DNA of 64,000 nt from Candidatus Gastranaerophilales bacterium (GCA_944324285.1 CALUVR010000004.1:1-64000); one strand, 5' to 3'. Positions 27,513 through 35,862 are shown, counted from the stretch's first letter. Notes: generated by a model not told the origin, from the sequence alone. A program made the numbers and translations.

Positions 27513-28787
27513 TTACCCTCTGAAAATAGTCTGTTCTCTATCCGGTCCGACGCTCACAATTGAAATCGGAACTTCAAGAAGTTCTTCCAGACGCGAGAGA
27601 TATTTTTTGCAGTTTCCCGGAAGTTTTTCGTACTCTCTAATTCCAGTAACATCTTCCTCCCAGCCTTTGTGAGTTTCGTAAACAGGCTCTAAGTATTTAT
27701 GAATGAATACATCTGTCGGATAGGATGTGTAAATCTTCCCGTCACGAGTGTCTTTGTATGCTGTGCAGAGTTTAATTTCATCAAATGTATCAAATACATC
27801 AATTTTAGTTAATGCAACTGATGTAAGCCCTCCCACAAGCACTGCATATTTCATCGTTACAGCATCAAACCAGCCGCATCTTCTCGGACGTCCTGTGGTT
27901 ACACCGAATTCGTGTCCTATTTCGCGGATTTTGTCGCCTGTTTCGCCCGTCAATTCAGTCACAAAAGGTCCTTCTCCGACACGGGTAACGTAAGCCTTTG
28001 CCACCCCGATAACTTCATCAATCATTTTAGGTCCATAGCCTGAACCTGTACAAGCACCGCCGCCTATCGGGTTTGAGGAGGTTACAAAAGGATATGTGCC
28101 GTAATCCACATCAAGCATTACCCCCTGCGCCCCTTCAAAAAGCACTTGTTTTTTCTTTGAGGCGTTCAGCATTTCCTGCCAGTCAAAACATACATAAGGC
28201 TTAAAAATTTCTGCATATTTTTCACAGAGGGCAAGAATGCATTCTTTTGTATAAGGCTGGAGTCCGTAAACTTTTTCCAGCATTTTATTCTTTAATGGTA
28301 ATATAACGTCAAGTTTTTCGCTTAAGGCTTCAGGAGAATATAAATCTTCAATTTTTAACCCGATACGAGCCATTTTATCAGTGTAAGTCGGACCTATTCC
28401 TTTTTTAGTTGTTCCGATTTTACCCTTTTTCGCGTTATCTTCGCTGTAGCCGTCGACTTCCGTATGGTAAGGCATTGTAATTGATGCAAGCGGGCTGACT
28501 TTTAATCCTGAAACATCAATTCCCTGTTCAATGAGTTCTTTTACTTCTCTTTCAAAAGCTTCTGGCAGAATAACCGTTCCGGCACCGATAAAGCAGGTTT
28601 TATTCCCGTACAAAATCCCTGACGGAATCAGGTGAAATTTAAAGGTTTTATTGTGTGCAACAACTGTGTGGCCAGCGTTACAGCCGCCCTGATATCTGAT
28701 AATTAAATCCGCATCCTGTGCCAGTAAATCAGTAATTTTAGCCTTTCCTTCATCGCCCCACTGGGCGCCGACTACAACTTTATTCAT
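27513..28787 (-). CDS. purA: Adenylosuccinate synthetase
   Basis: Joins IMP and aspartate using GTP, the first committed step to AMP. 424 residues with the GTP-binding WGDEGKAKI near the N-terminus, GCNAGHTV, GIGPTY, TTGRPRRCGW and GPDREQTI near the C-terminus. All regions are intact. The leader carries a 7-bp hairpin (TTGTCTG...CAGACAA). The next gene upstream on this strand is a prepilin about 105 bases away. Confidence 0.97.
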   Translation of the reverse strand: MNKVVVGAQWGDEGKAKITDLLAQDADLIIRYQGGCNAGHTVVAHNKTFKFHLIPSGILYGNKTCFIGAGTVILPEAFEREVKELIEQGIDVSGLKVSPLASITMPYHTEVDGYSEDNAKKGKIGTTKKGIGPTYTDKMARIGLKIEDLYSPEALSEKLDVILPLKNKMLEKVYGLQPYTKECILALCEKYAEIFKPYVCFDWQEMLNASKKKQVLFEGAQGVMLDVDYGTYPFVTSSNPIGGGACTGSGYGPKMIDEVIGVAKAYVTRVGEGPFVTELTGETGDKIREIGHEFGVTTGRPRRCGWFDAVTMKYAVLVGGLTSVALTKIDVFDTFDEIKLCTAYKDTRDGKIYTSYPTDVFIHKYLEPVYETHKGWEEDVTGIREYEKLPGNCKKYLSRLEELLEVPISIVSVGPDREQTIFRG

Positions 28788-28892
28788 AACATATCCTCAC
28801 TTAATTCTTTTTTCTTGTCTGCGAAAAATATCCTTACAGACAAAAGGTCATTTACTGATTTATTTTAGCACAAAAAAGAAAAGATATCTTTT

Positions 28893-29624
28893 TTACCATG
28901 GATAATCATCCTTAATTTCCCAGCCGTCTACCATAATTAAAGCCGCACAATAAAATCCGTCTTGAGTTTTATTACAGCCCCTGCCGTTACCTCCGTTTAG
29001 AAACCAGTCTCTGTCAAAGTCCGTTGAGCCTTCTATTGCGGATGTATACCCAACCCCTGCTGGAACAAATCGTTTTTCAGGCTGAATTGAAAATGCAAAC
29101 ACATCCCGTCCATATTGGTTAGGTTTTTTAAAGCCGTTTAAGTCAATTATAAGGTTCATCGCCTCATGCCTTTCTCCTGTGTCCGGATCAGACAGACTTT
29201 CAACTAAATCTGCAGCAACTATCATTGTACCGTCAGCAAGTACTAATTTAGGATTGTTTGTTTTTGCCTCCCCGTAACTGTCGCAATTACCGCCTTTCAA
29301 ACATTTGTAATGTATGTCTGTAGGAAAATCTCCGGGTAAATATTCTTTTATAATTTTTATGTACGGTTTTATATATTTATCAGTAAACATTTCTGTATGT
29401 TCATTCCCGCCAATTCGAAAATCCCAGTATTTTACCTCGCCGTGGTCAACTTCGGCTCTTGTTATAGCTTGCTGCATGATTGAGTAAAATTTTTTTAACT
29501 GTACAGCTGTCTGTTTTTTTTGATAATTTCCAACTAATGCAGGCAATGTCATTGCGGCAACTACACCGATTATGCCTAATGTTATCAGTACTTCTGCAAG
29601 CGTAAATGCGTTTCTTTTCTGCAT
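28893..29624 (-). CDS. Type IV prepilin / pseudopilin-like protein
   Basis: A 243-residue pilin-like substrate with a very short leader: MQKRNA, then FTLAEVLITLGIIG with cleavage after Ala6 and the +5 Glu present. The globular domain has several cysteines and the shared LADGTM and IDLNGFKKPNQYGRDVFAF motifs. It is divergent from an XRE regulator and driven by a near-consensus promoter. It resembles the 22.5-kb prepilin more closely than the one at the window start. Confidence 0.9.
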   Translation of the reverse strand: MQKRNAFTLAEVLITLGIIGVVAAMTLPALVGNYQKKQTAVQLKKFYSIMQQAITRAEVDHGEVKYWDFRIGGNEHTEMFTDKYIKPYIKIIKEYLPGDFPTDIHYKCLKGGNCDSYGEAKTNNPKLVLADGTMIVAADLVESLSDPDTGERHEAMNLIIDLNGFKKPNQYGRDVFAFSIQPEKRFVPAGVGYTSAIEGSTDFDRDWFLNGGNGRGCNKTQDGFYCAALIMVDGWEIKDDYPW

Positions 29625-29658
29625 AATTCCTCCATCTGTTATATCGAAATATAATATA

Positions 29659-29687
29659 ATTATATCCTATAAGTAGAATAATTTCAA
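29659..29687 (-). promoter_or_regulatory. Sigma-70 promoter of the prepilin gene
   Basis: Minus strand: TTGAAA, 17-nt spacer, TATAAT. Confidence 0.8.
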
Positions 29688-29691
29688 CTCT

Positions 29692-29722
29692 ATAGATATA
29701 AAATTCAAAAAATTATATCTAT
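29692..29722. promoter_or_regulatory. Inverted repeat operator in the prepilin/XRE spacer
   Basis: ATAGATATAA and TTATATCTAT, perfect 10-base arms separated by 11 bases, just upstream of the prepilin -35 box. This is a likely binding site for the neighbouring XRE regulator. Confidence 0.5.
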
Positions 29723-29775
29723 GAGATGGTTATATTGCTTTGATGTAGACGCAATGATTAATAAGGAGTCAGATT

Positions 29776-30081
29776 ATGTCATTGAAAAAGCAATTAGGCC
29801 AGAAAATTCAGGATTTGAGAAAATCTAAAAAACTTACACAGGAAAAATTTTCGGAACTTATAGGTATTGATCCGAAAAATGTAAGTAAAATTGAAAATGG
29901 TATTAATTATCCGTCTGCAGAAACTCTTACTTCCATAGCTAACGCATTAAATGTGGATATTTATGAATTATTTGTTTTTAAAGATGATATTCCGTATGAA
30001 CTTATGCGGCAAGAACTTATCAAATCTCTTGAAAATGATAAAACAGTTCTTTATCTTTATAGAGTGTTAAAAGGAATGTAA
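29776..30081 (+). CDS. XRE-family regulator, divergent from a prepilin gene
   Basis: 101 residues. The Cro/CI helix-turn-helix reads KKLTQEKFSELIGIDPKNVS, followed by a tail with RQELIKSLENDKTVLYLYRV. It is a paralogue of the 23.4-kb regulator, sharing length, layout and a charged tail ending in a Y-aromatic helix. AAGGAG precedes the ATG. It is convergent with the Fic gene, five bases apart. Confidence 0.9.
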   Translation: MSLKKQLGQKIQDLRKSKKLTQEKFSELIGIDPKNVSKIENGINYPSAETLTSIANALNVDIYELFVFKDDIPYELMRQELIKSLENDKTVLYLYRVLKGM

Positions 30082-30085
30082 GCAT

Positions 30086-30694
30086 TTAGTGTAAATCTTG
30101 GATTGTATAGTTGAAATATCCTTCATAGTTGTAGCTTGCGTCAATTCCTTTCATATAAACTTCCCTGTTATTAATATCGGAAGTCAGGGCATTGCGTAAC
30201 AGTTCATTTATTTCAACGCTTTTTATCGGGCTGCGTTCCATAGCAAGAAGGTAATCTTCCTTATCTACTTTACTCCAGTCCACAACTTTTCCGATTTCTT
30301 TTTTCAAAATTAAATCTAACCAAATTCTGGTACTGCGTCCGTTTCCTTCGCTGAAAGGATGCGCAACATTCATTTCTACATATTTTTCAACGATTTCTTC
30401 AAATGTTGACTGCGGCATATTATCAATATGCTCAAGTGCCGGTTCCAGATACATTACAGGTGCAAAACGAAAATTTCCCTTTGCGATATTGACTTTTCTT
30501 ATTTCACCTGCAAATTTATATATTTCATCAAAAAGATATTTATTGATTTTAGATAACGAAAGAAATTTTCCCGGTTCAAGAGTATCAAGAATTCCTTTTT
30601 CAAATAATTCAAGAGCTTTTTTCTTGCTAAGCTTTTCTTCTACTCTTGCAAGTTCCGAAGATTCAGTAATACCAAGTTTGTTTTCTAAAACCAT
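30086..30694 (-). CDS. Fic-family AMP-transferase, class III type
   Basis: A 202-residue Fic enzyme expected to transfer AMP (or another phosphate group) to a protein hydroxyl. The active loop HPFSEGNGRSTR (His112 to Arg123) matches H-x-F-x-[DE]-G-N-G-R-x-x-R in full. A C-terminal inhibitory helix reads SYNYEG (Ser187, Glu191), which fits the [S/T]-x-x-x-E-[G/N] motif of class III, self-inhibited Fic proteins such as that of Neisseria. No separate antitoxin lies beside it. Class III and FicT proteins are known to act on gyrase subunits; a target here is speculation. Confidence 0.9.
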   Translation of the reverse strand: MVLENKLGITESSELARVEEKLSKKKALELFEKGILDTLEPGKFLSLSKINKYLFDEIYKFAGEIRKVNIAKGNFRFAPVMYLEPALEHIDNMPQSTFEEIVEKYVEMNVAHPFSEGNGRSTRIWLDLILKKEIGKVVDWSKVDKEDYLLAMERSPIKSVEINELLRNALTSDINNREVYMKGIDASYNYEGYFNYTIQDLH

Positions 30695-30732
30695 AAGTTC
30701 CTCTTGAATTCCATTGTAGCATAAATTTATAA

Positions 30733-31719
30733 TTAAAACTGCTTAATCAATTGCGGAAGGATTTCAAAGACATCGCCGACCATACCGTAGTCTGATATTT
30801 CGAATATCGGCGCTTTCTCATCTTTATTAATTGCAATAATTTTTTCGGATTTGTCCATACCTATTGTGTGCTGGATTGCTCCGGAAATTCCGCAGGCTAT
30901 GTAGAGTTTCGGAGTAACGGTTTTTCCTGTCTGTCCTATCTGCATATCATGTGACGCAAGCCCCATTTCAACCGCGACCCTGCTTGCGCCGACAGCTGCC
31001 CCGATTTTATCCGCAAATTCTTTTAAGAGTTTAAAACCTTCATCATTTTTCATTCCCCTGCCGCCTGCTACGATAATTTCCGCGCTGTCAAGTTCGTTTA
31101 TTTCAGTTGTAAGTTTTTTATGAAATTCCAGCAGTTCGACTTTTTTTTCTATATCGTTGAGGTTAACCATTTTATAGATTATTTCGGCAGGTTTAATATT
31201 ATCTTTTTCCGCAGGCTTAAAAACTTTCGGGCGAACGGTTGCCATTTGAGGCATATTTTTGCAGAGAATTGTTGCCATTAATTGCCCCCCGAAGGTCGGA
31301 CGGGTTGCGGCAAGCTGTCCTTTTTCGTTTATATCAAGACCTGTACAGTCTGCTGTTAAACCTGTATGAAGCGCTGTCGAAATTCTCGGCGCAATATCCC
31401 TTCCCTGATTTGTAGCTCCGATAAGCATAATTTCAGGCTTAATTTCATTTATAGCGTCAACTGCGGCTTTTGCAAAATATTCTGTATAATATGTGTCAAA
31501 TCTCTCATCTTCCAGGGCATAAATTTTGCTTATTCCGCTGTTAATAAAAGCTTCTCTGTATTCATCTGCTAATCCAGGCTTTGAAATCAATAGCGCATTT
31601 ACTTCCGCATCGCCGAGTTTTTCTGCGAGTTCCTGCGCCTTATTCGCAAGTTCGAAAAATACAGTATGGATATAATTATCTCTTGTGACTTCTGCATAAA
31701 TAAGGATTTCTTTAACCAT
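30733..31719 (-). CDS. etfA: Electron transfer flavoprotein, alpha subunit
   Basis: FAD-binding subunit of an EtfAB heterodimer. 328 residues with the C-terminal FAD motif GASRVAVEMGLASHDMQIGQ, then GKTVTPKLYIACGISGAIQH. Its start overlaps the etfB stop by eight bases. No acyl-CoA dehydrogenase or EtfQO gene accompanies it; the operon instead begins with an NfnA-like flavoprotein. Whether it bifurcates electrons cannot be told from what I see. Confidence 0.95.
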   Translation of the reverse strand: MVKEILIYAEVTRDNYIHTVFFELANKAQELAEKLGDAEVNALLISKPGLADEYREAFINSGISKIYALEDERFDTYYTEYFAKAAVDAINEIKPEIMLIGATNQGRDIAPRISTALHTGLTADCTGLDINEKGQLAATRPTFGGQLMATILCKNMPQMATVRPKVFKPAEKDNIKPAEIIYKMVNLNDIEKKVELLEFHKKLTTEINELDSAEIIVAGGRGMKNDEGFKLLKEFADKIGAAVGASRVAVEMGLASHDMQIGQTGKTVTPKLYIACGISGAIQHTIGMDKSEKIIAINKDEKAPIFEISDYGMVGDVFEILPQLIKQF

Positions 31720-32494
31720 TTAATCCTCCGCAAAGTTTAATTTTTTCAGCCAAAGCTGCAATCTCTGTAATTTTTTCACATTGAACATCCTTCGGTGCGG
31801 GACGGAATGCTTTGCTGACATACGTTGGGGAGCCTTTTAATCCTACTTCATCAACGGACAAGCCCAAATCTTCAAAACCGTAAGTTGTAATTTCGGAATT
31901 CTGCGCTTTTATAATTCCGTTAATTTTTGCCCTTGTCGGTTCAAAGTAATCTTTTAATACACAAATTAATGCAGGAAGTTTTACCTTAACGATTTCCGTT
32001 CCGTCGTCGAGTTCTCTGCGGACAGTGAGGCTGCCATCGTCATAAGAAATTATTTCCTGAACGTAAGTAACCTGCGGGATATTTAATGTATTTGCAATAC
32101 TCGGACCTGTCTGTGCAGTATCGCCGTCAATTGCAAACTGACCGCAGATAATTAAATCAAAATTGGGTATTTTAGTCTTAATTAGTGTTCCTACAGTCTT
32201 TCCTGTTGCGTAGGTATCTGCGGCTGCAAATTTTTTATCACTTAAAAGAATTCCTTTATCCACGCCGACAGCGATAGCTTTCTTTAGCATCTCAGAAGCC
32301 TGCAGCGGTCCCATTGTAAGTGCTGTTACTTCAGTACCTTCTGGCATATTTTTTAATTTAAGTGCGGCTTCTGTTGCATAGACATCATAAGGGTTCATGA
32401 TACTTTCAAGACCTTCACGCTGGATAGTATTGTTTTCTGTCCATTTGATGTCAGATGTATCAGGAACCTGTTTTATGCATAAAACGATTTTCAT
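31712..32494 (-). CDS. etfB: Electron transfer flavoprotein, beta subunit
   Basis: Partner of EtfA, 260 residues. Family features are KQVPDTSDIKW near the start, MNPYDVYATEAAL, GQFAIDGDTAQTGPSIA and PTRAKINGIIKA. A GAGGGT ribosome site precedes the ATG. It is third in a minus-strand run: NfnA-like flavoprotein, Cys-rich small protein, etfB, etfA. Confidence 0.95.
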   Translation of the reverse strand: MKIVLCIKQVPDTSDIKWTENNTIQREGLESIMNPYDVYATEAALKLKNMPEGTEVTALTMGPLQASEMLKKAIAVGVDKGILLSDKKFAAADTYATGKTVGTLIKTKIPNFDLIICGQFAIDGDTAQTGPSIANTLNIPQVTYVQEIISYDDGSLTVRRELDDGTEIVKVKLPALICVLKDYFEPTRAKINGIIKAQNSEITTYGFEDLGLSVDEVGLKGSPTYVSKAFRPAPKDVQCEKITEIAALAEKIKLCGGLNG

Positions 32495-32613
32495 TTAACC
32501 CTCATTATTGGAATGTTTCGAAAAATTTACCTGTTAAGCCAGAGTATAATTTACTACAGAATTGCACACAAATTCCATAGCAGTCTTTCAATACTATGCG
32601 GAATTTATACCGG

Positions 32614-32802
32614 TTATCCCTGTTTTTTTGCGGCAGCCTGTCTTGAGTTTGCTTCGATTAATGCGTTATATGCTACCAGGTATACGGAACATTTTTTTAC
32701 ATTAGGCATATACCATGCGCATCTTTCCTGCGTACAAACCATATCAACATTCTGCCCTACGCTGAGAAGCGGACAAAACGGAATTTCTTTAATTTCTGCC
32801 AT
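32614..32802 (-). CDS. Small four-cysteine protein in the Etf operon
   Basis: 62 residues. Four cysteines fall in CPLLSVG, CTQERCAWY and a later KKC, a spacing that could hold a metal or Fe-S cluster. The CPLL...C...CAWY pattern looks like a small family I have seen in anaerobes but cannot name. It lies 16 bases after the NfnA-like gene and about 120 bases before etfB, with AGGGAG upstream, so it is very likely part of this operon. Confidence 0.8.
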   Translation of the reverse strand: MAEIKEIPFCPLLSVGQNVDMVCTQERCAWYMPNVKKCSVYLVAYNALIEANSRQAAAKKQG

Positions 32803-32818
32803 ATTCGTAATCTCCCTG

Positions 32819-33667
32819 CTATTTGCTGATTTTTGCTGCTTGTTTTAAAAGGTTGCAATTTTCGTCGCGTTTTCTTTCCTGATCTTTATAGATTTTAGTT
32901 CTGTTAATAACTTCGTCAAAATCAATCTTGTGAGCGTCAAAATCAGGACCGTCAACACATGCAAATTTAACTTCGCCTCCGACAGTAACTCTGCAAGCCC
33001 CGCACATACCGGTTCCGTCAACCATAATCGGGTTCATGCTGGCTTCGGTATAGATTCCTTTATCTCTTGTGAGTTCTGCAACAGCTCTCATCATTGGCAT
33101 AGGTCCTACGGCAATGGCATAATCTATTTTTTCCTGTTTCATCAATCTTTCCATTACCTGAGTGACGAAACCTTTTTCACCCAGTGAGCCGTCATCGGTT
33201 GTAATAAACAATTCAGTGCAAGCATCTTTCATTTTGTCAGCCCAGAAAATTAGGTCTTTATTTCTTGCACCCATAATCATGTAAACCTTATTGCCTGCTT
33301 CTTTAAAGGCTTTTGCGATTAAGTAACACGGTGCAGCACCGTAGCCGCCTGCAAGACAAACAACTGTTCCGTATTTTTTGATATCGGTAGGTTTGCCGAG
33401 AGGACCTACAATATCTGCAATTTCATCGCCCACACCGAGAGTGGCTAATTTTTTTGTAGAATATCCCACAGCCATAAATACTAAGGTTAAAGCCCCTGTT
33501 TCTTTATTGACATCGGCAATTGTGAGCGGAACTCTTTCGCTGTTTTCGTCTGCTCTGAATATTATAAACTGTCCTGCTTTTGCATTTCTTACAACATAAG
33601 GCGCGTCGATTGTTATTTCATACTGGTTCGGACAAATTTCTTTTTTTGATAAAATTTTATATCCCAT
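32819..33667 (-). CDS. NfnA / dihydroorotate-dehydrogenase electron-transfer-subunit-like flavoprotein
   Basis: 282 residues of the sulfide/dihydroorotate dehydrogenase-like FAD/NAD-binding family (ferredoxin-NADP reductase alpha subunit, NfnA/SudB). An FAD domain (residues 1-100, with RVPLTIAD) is followed by an NAD(P) domain (CLAGGYGAAPCYLIAKAF). The C-terminus has DGTGMCGACRVTVGG and one more Cys, the expected [2Fe-2S] site. The usual large partner (GltA/NfnB-like) is not next to it; etfBA take that place. First gene of the operon, with a good promoter and GGAGAG site. Confidence 0.9.
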   Translation of the reverse strand: MGYKILSKKEICPNQYEITIDAPYVVRNAKAGQFIIFRADENSERVPLTIADVNKETGALTLVFMAVGYSTKKLATLGVGDEIADIVGPLGKPTDIKKYGTVVCLAGGYGAAPCYLIAKAFKEAGNKVYMIMGARNKDLIFWADKMKDACTELFITTDDGSLGEKGFVTQVMERLMKQEKIDYAIAVGPMPMMRAVAELTRDKGIYTEASMNPIMVDGTGMCGACRVTVGGEVKFACVDGPDFDAHKIDFDEVINRTKIYKDQERKRDENCNLLKQAAKISK

Positions 33668-33698
33668 TGTTTATCTCTCCTTAATAACCTATGAGAAT

Positions 33699-33727
33699 AT
33701 TATACACAAAGACAGATTTATAATCAA
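33699..33727 (-). promoter_or_regulatory. Sigma-70 promoter of the NfnA-like/Etf operon
   Basis: Minus strand: TTGATT, 17-nt spacer, TATAAT, with a leader of about 25 nt. Confidence 0.75.
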
Positions 33728-33807
33728 GGTTATGAAATTATGGTAATCAGTCAACAAGTGTAACAAAGTGTAAACTTCTGTTTAAACCTCTGTAAGTTTA
33801 TACTATC

Positions 33808-33822
33808 AGGAGGTTTATGTGA
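33808..33822 (+). promoter_or_regulatory. AGGAGG followed by a start-stop ATGTGA
   Basis: A perfect AGGAGG stands three bases before ATG-TGA, a two-codon frame. The overlapping GTG opens a frame into the gene below, adding 36 hydrophobic residues. It could be the true start, a translated leader that affects the downstream gene, or chance. Confidence 0.35.
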
Positions 33823-33926
33823 GGTTTTACATTTTTTCATTGGCAATTTTTATCTGCGTAAAAACTTTTTTAAAGTATACAAGCTATGTGTGCTTAATTT
33901 ACCCGAGAGAGGAGGATAATTTAAAT

Positions 33927-34910
33927 ATGGTTGAATCAATCAGCGGAAACGGATCAGTACAATATCCGGATGATAAGTCAAAACGGAAAAATCTGACAAC
34001 TTCCAGATCTAAAAGCAAGCCGGTTGTGCCGGTCGGAAAACGTTCCGGCAACACTGCAGCAAACGTAATCGGATTTATGATAGGGTATAGTGCGGGAAAA
34101 GCTACTATATCAGCTATCCAAAATATGATTGCCGATAATAAAGCTGCCAAGGCTTTAGAACTAAAAAGCCAGATGGAATACCGCCAGAATACAATAGATT
34201 ATACAATCGGCGGCAAGGACGGTAATGTTAATGTCGGGGTTGTAAAGTCTGAGGCTGATATTGATGAAATTTTAGAGTCAAAGTCTGCAGAATTAAAGAC
34301 AAAACTGGAAAACGAAGGATACCGTTACGGTACTACAATTTCAGTAACCGGAAGTTACAAAGAACCTGGCAGAAGTGTATCTACTACAGCAAGTAATTAT
34401 GTTAAAACAAGTTATGAAGAAAAAGTGGATGATTTAAAAGCACAGGGGTTTGAAGAAACAAAATCAGATAAATTCGAACTTGACGATAAAGACTCAAACC
34501 ATTCTGCGACTCTTGAGATGACCGGTTATGATACTGTTACTGTAAAAAAAGAGGAAATTGATAACAGGAATGAAGAAAATAAAAATTTTGATGCCGTAAA
34601 AGGTTCAAAGCTTGGCAAAAAAGACGGCGACGCTCAAATGGTTGATGAAAATACCGTTGTTCAAAATTATCAAAACGGAGCTGTCGTTCAAACTGTCTAC
34701 GATAATCCGGATGACCCTAAGTTAACCATAATGACAACTACATATCCGGACGGCTCTGTCAGTGTTAAAACAGATACTGATATCCCGATAAAATACGGAA
34801 TTGGGACTCCTGATTCGGAAAACTATGTTGAAGGTATTCTCACAAGCGGTACAGTAACTGAACAATATACACCTGACGGTGAGCTTGTTTATCGAAAAAC
34901 CAAGTCATAA
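33927..34910 (+). CDS. Protein of unknown function with glycine-zipper-like segment
   Basis: 327 residues from the ATG preceded by GGAGG (11 bases upstream). Not recognised. A basic, Ser/Lys-rich N-terminus is followed by a short hydrophobic, glycine-containing segment (NVIGFMIGYSAGKATISAI, about residues 45-63). A long polar region rich in Lys, Asp and Thr follows. No cysteine in the mature part. A GTG 108 bases upstream with AGGAGG would add a hydrophobic stretch; I prefer the ATG but the start is uncertain. Own terminator. Confidence 0.75.
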   Translation: MVESISGNGSVQYPDDKSKRKNLTTSRSKSKPVVPVGKRSGNTAANVIGFMIGYSAGKATISAIQNMIADNKAAKALELKSQMEYRQNTIDYTIGGKDGNVNVGVVKSEADIDEILESKSAELKTKLENEGYRYGTTISVTGSYKEPGRSVSTTASNYVKTSYEEKVDDLKAQGFEETKSDKFELDDKDSNHSATLEMTGYDTVTVKKEEIDNRNEENKNFDAVKGSKLGKKDGDAQMVDENTVVQNYQNGAVVQTVYDNPDDPKLTIMTTTYPDGSVSVKTDTDIPIKYGIGTPDSENYVEGILTSGTVTEQYTPDGELVYRKTKS

Positions 34911-34934
34911 TAATATTTTCGTTTTAAAGATTGC

Positions 34935-34969
34935 AACGGACTGTCTTTTATGATCGGCAGTCCGTTTTT
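34935..34969 (+). terminator. Intrinsic terminator
   Basis: AACGGACTG / CAGTCCGTT, 9-bp stem with a 14-nt loop, running into five T. Confidence 0.85.
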
Positions 34970-35007
34970 ATGCGCAATTATTTTATAGAAATGGTTTTTA
35001 TTTATTT

Positions 35008-35862
35008 ATGAAAATTATTGTGTCGAATGTAAATTATGTGGTTAATAGTAGTGCCTTTAAGAGAACGGTTCTCAGAACAAAAACAAGCGGGCATGATTGG
35101 ACACAGCTTTCGTGTTCAACTCGAAAACCCTCATTACTGCAAAGAATAAAAAAAATTTTTGGTTTAAGACAAAAAATTAATCCTAAGCGTTTCGCTGATG
35201 GTTCGCATACTCCGAAAGGTCCTTATGCAGCTTCCGTAAAATCAGTCCAAACATCTGACAAATATTTGAAATACGGTTATCTTTCAGAAAATGACAGAAT
35301 AGTTAACGGGTTCCGGGAAGGCGGACGAAATGCTTCGTTTACAAAGTTTGGCGATACTCTGTATGCGGATAGAGAAGTCATTACTGTTGATTTGGAAAAA
35401 GATGTCTATCTGCAGAATTTACTGAAGTACGTCAGAAAAAGTGCAACCTCACTTTCCGAAAAATCAAAAATGCAGTTTCTGTTTAAACTCATCCGCGATA
35501 TTGGCGGAGACAGCAAAGCAGCATTTAAAGGTTCCAACATGCTTGCCAAAAACCGTCAGGCTCAGGAAGTTCTTCTGGGTAAAATCTTTGAACACGAATG
35601 TGCTGTCTGCAGGCATAAATCAATTCTGGCAAAACTTCTCGGAGATGAACTCGGGTTGAATACGCGGCTTATCCGAGGAAATCTTAATGATATTGTCGGC
35701 GAAAACGCTCATATCTGGAATGAAATTAAACTGTCAAACGGCAAAAAATATCTTTTTGATGTTCAGCAGGGAGTTCTTATGGATATGACAAATAAAAACG
35801 CCTCAAATAACTATATTCTTTCTATGTATTTTACTCCGGATTTTCGTCAGGTTTATAAGTAA
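35008..35862 (+). CDS. Transglutaminase-like (EDR1/CTR1-type) cysteine peptidase-fold protein
   Basis: 284 residues. The C-terminal 100 hold a likely Cys-His-Asp triad: Cys201 in CRHKSILAKLLGDELGL, His235 in AHIWNEI, and Asp251 in YLFDVQ. The order and spacing match transglutaminase-like domains, most like the EDR1/CTR1 peptidase-like domain known from plant kinases. The N-terminal half is basic and unrecognised. The start MKIIVSNVNYVVNSSAFKR carries an F-K tag like other proteins here. No signal peptide and no clear ribosome site. The substrate is unknown. Confidence 0.75.
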   Translation: MKIIVSNVNYVVNSSAFKRTVLRTKTSGHDWTQLSCSTRKPSLLQRIKKIFGLRQKINPKRFADGSHTPKGPYAASVKSVQTSDKYLKYGYLSENDRIVNGFREGGRNASFTKFGDTLYADREVITVDLEKDVYLQNLLKYVRKSATSLSEKSKMQFLFKLIRDIGGDSKAAFKGSNMLAKNRQAQEVLLGKIFEHECAVCRHKSILAKLLGDELGLNTRLIRGNLNDIVGENAHIWNEIKLSNGKKYLFDVQQGVLMDMTNKNASNNYILSMYFTPDFRQVYK

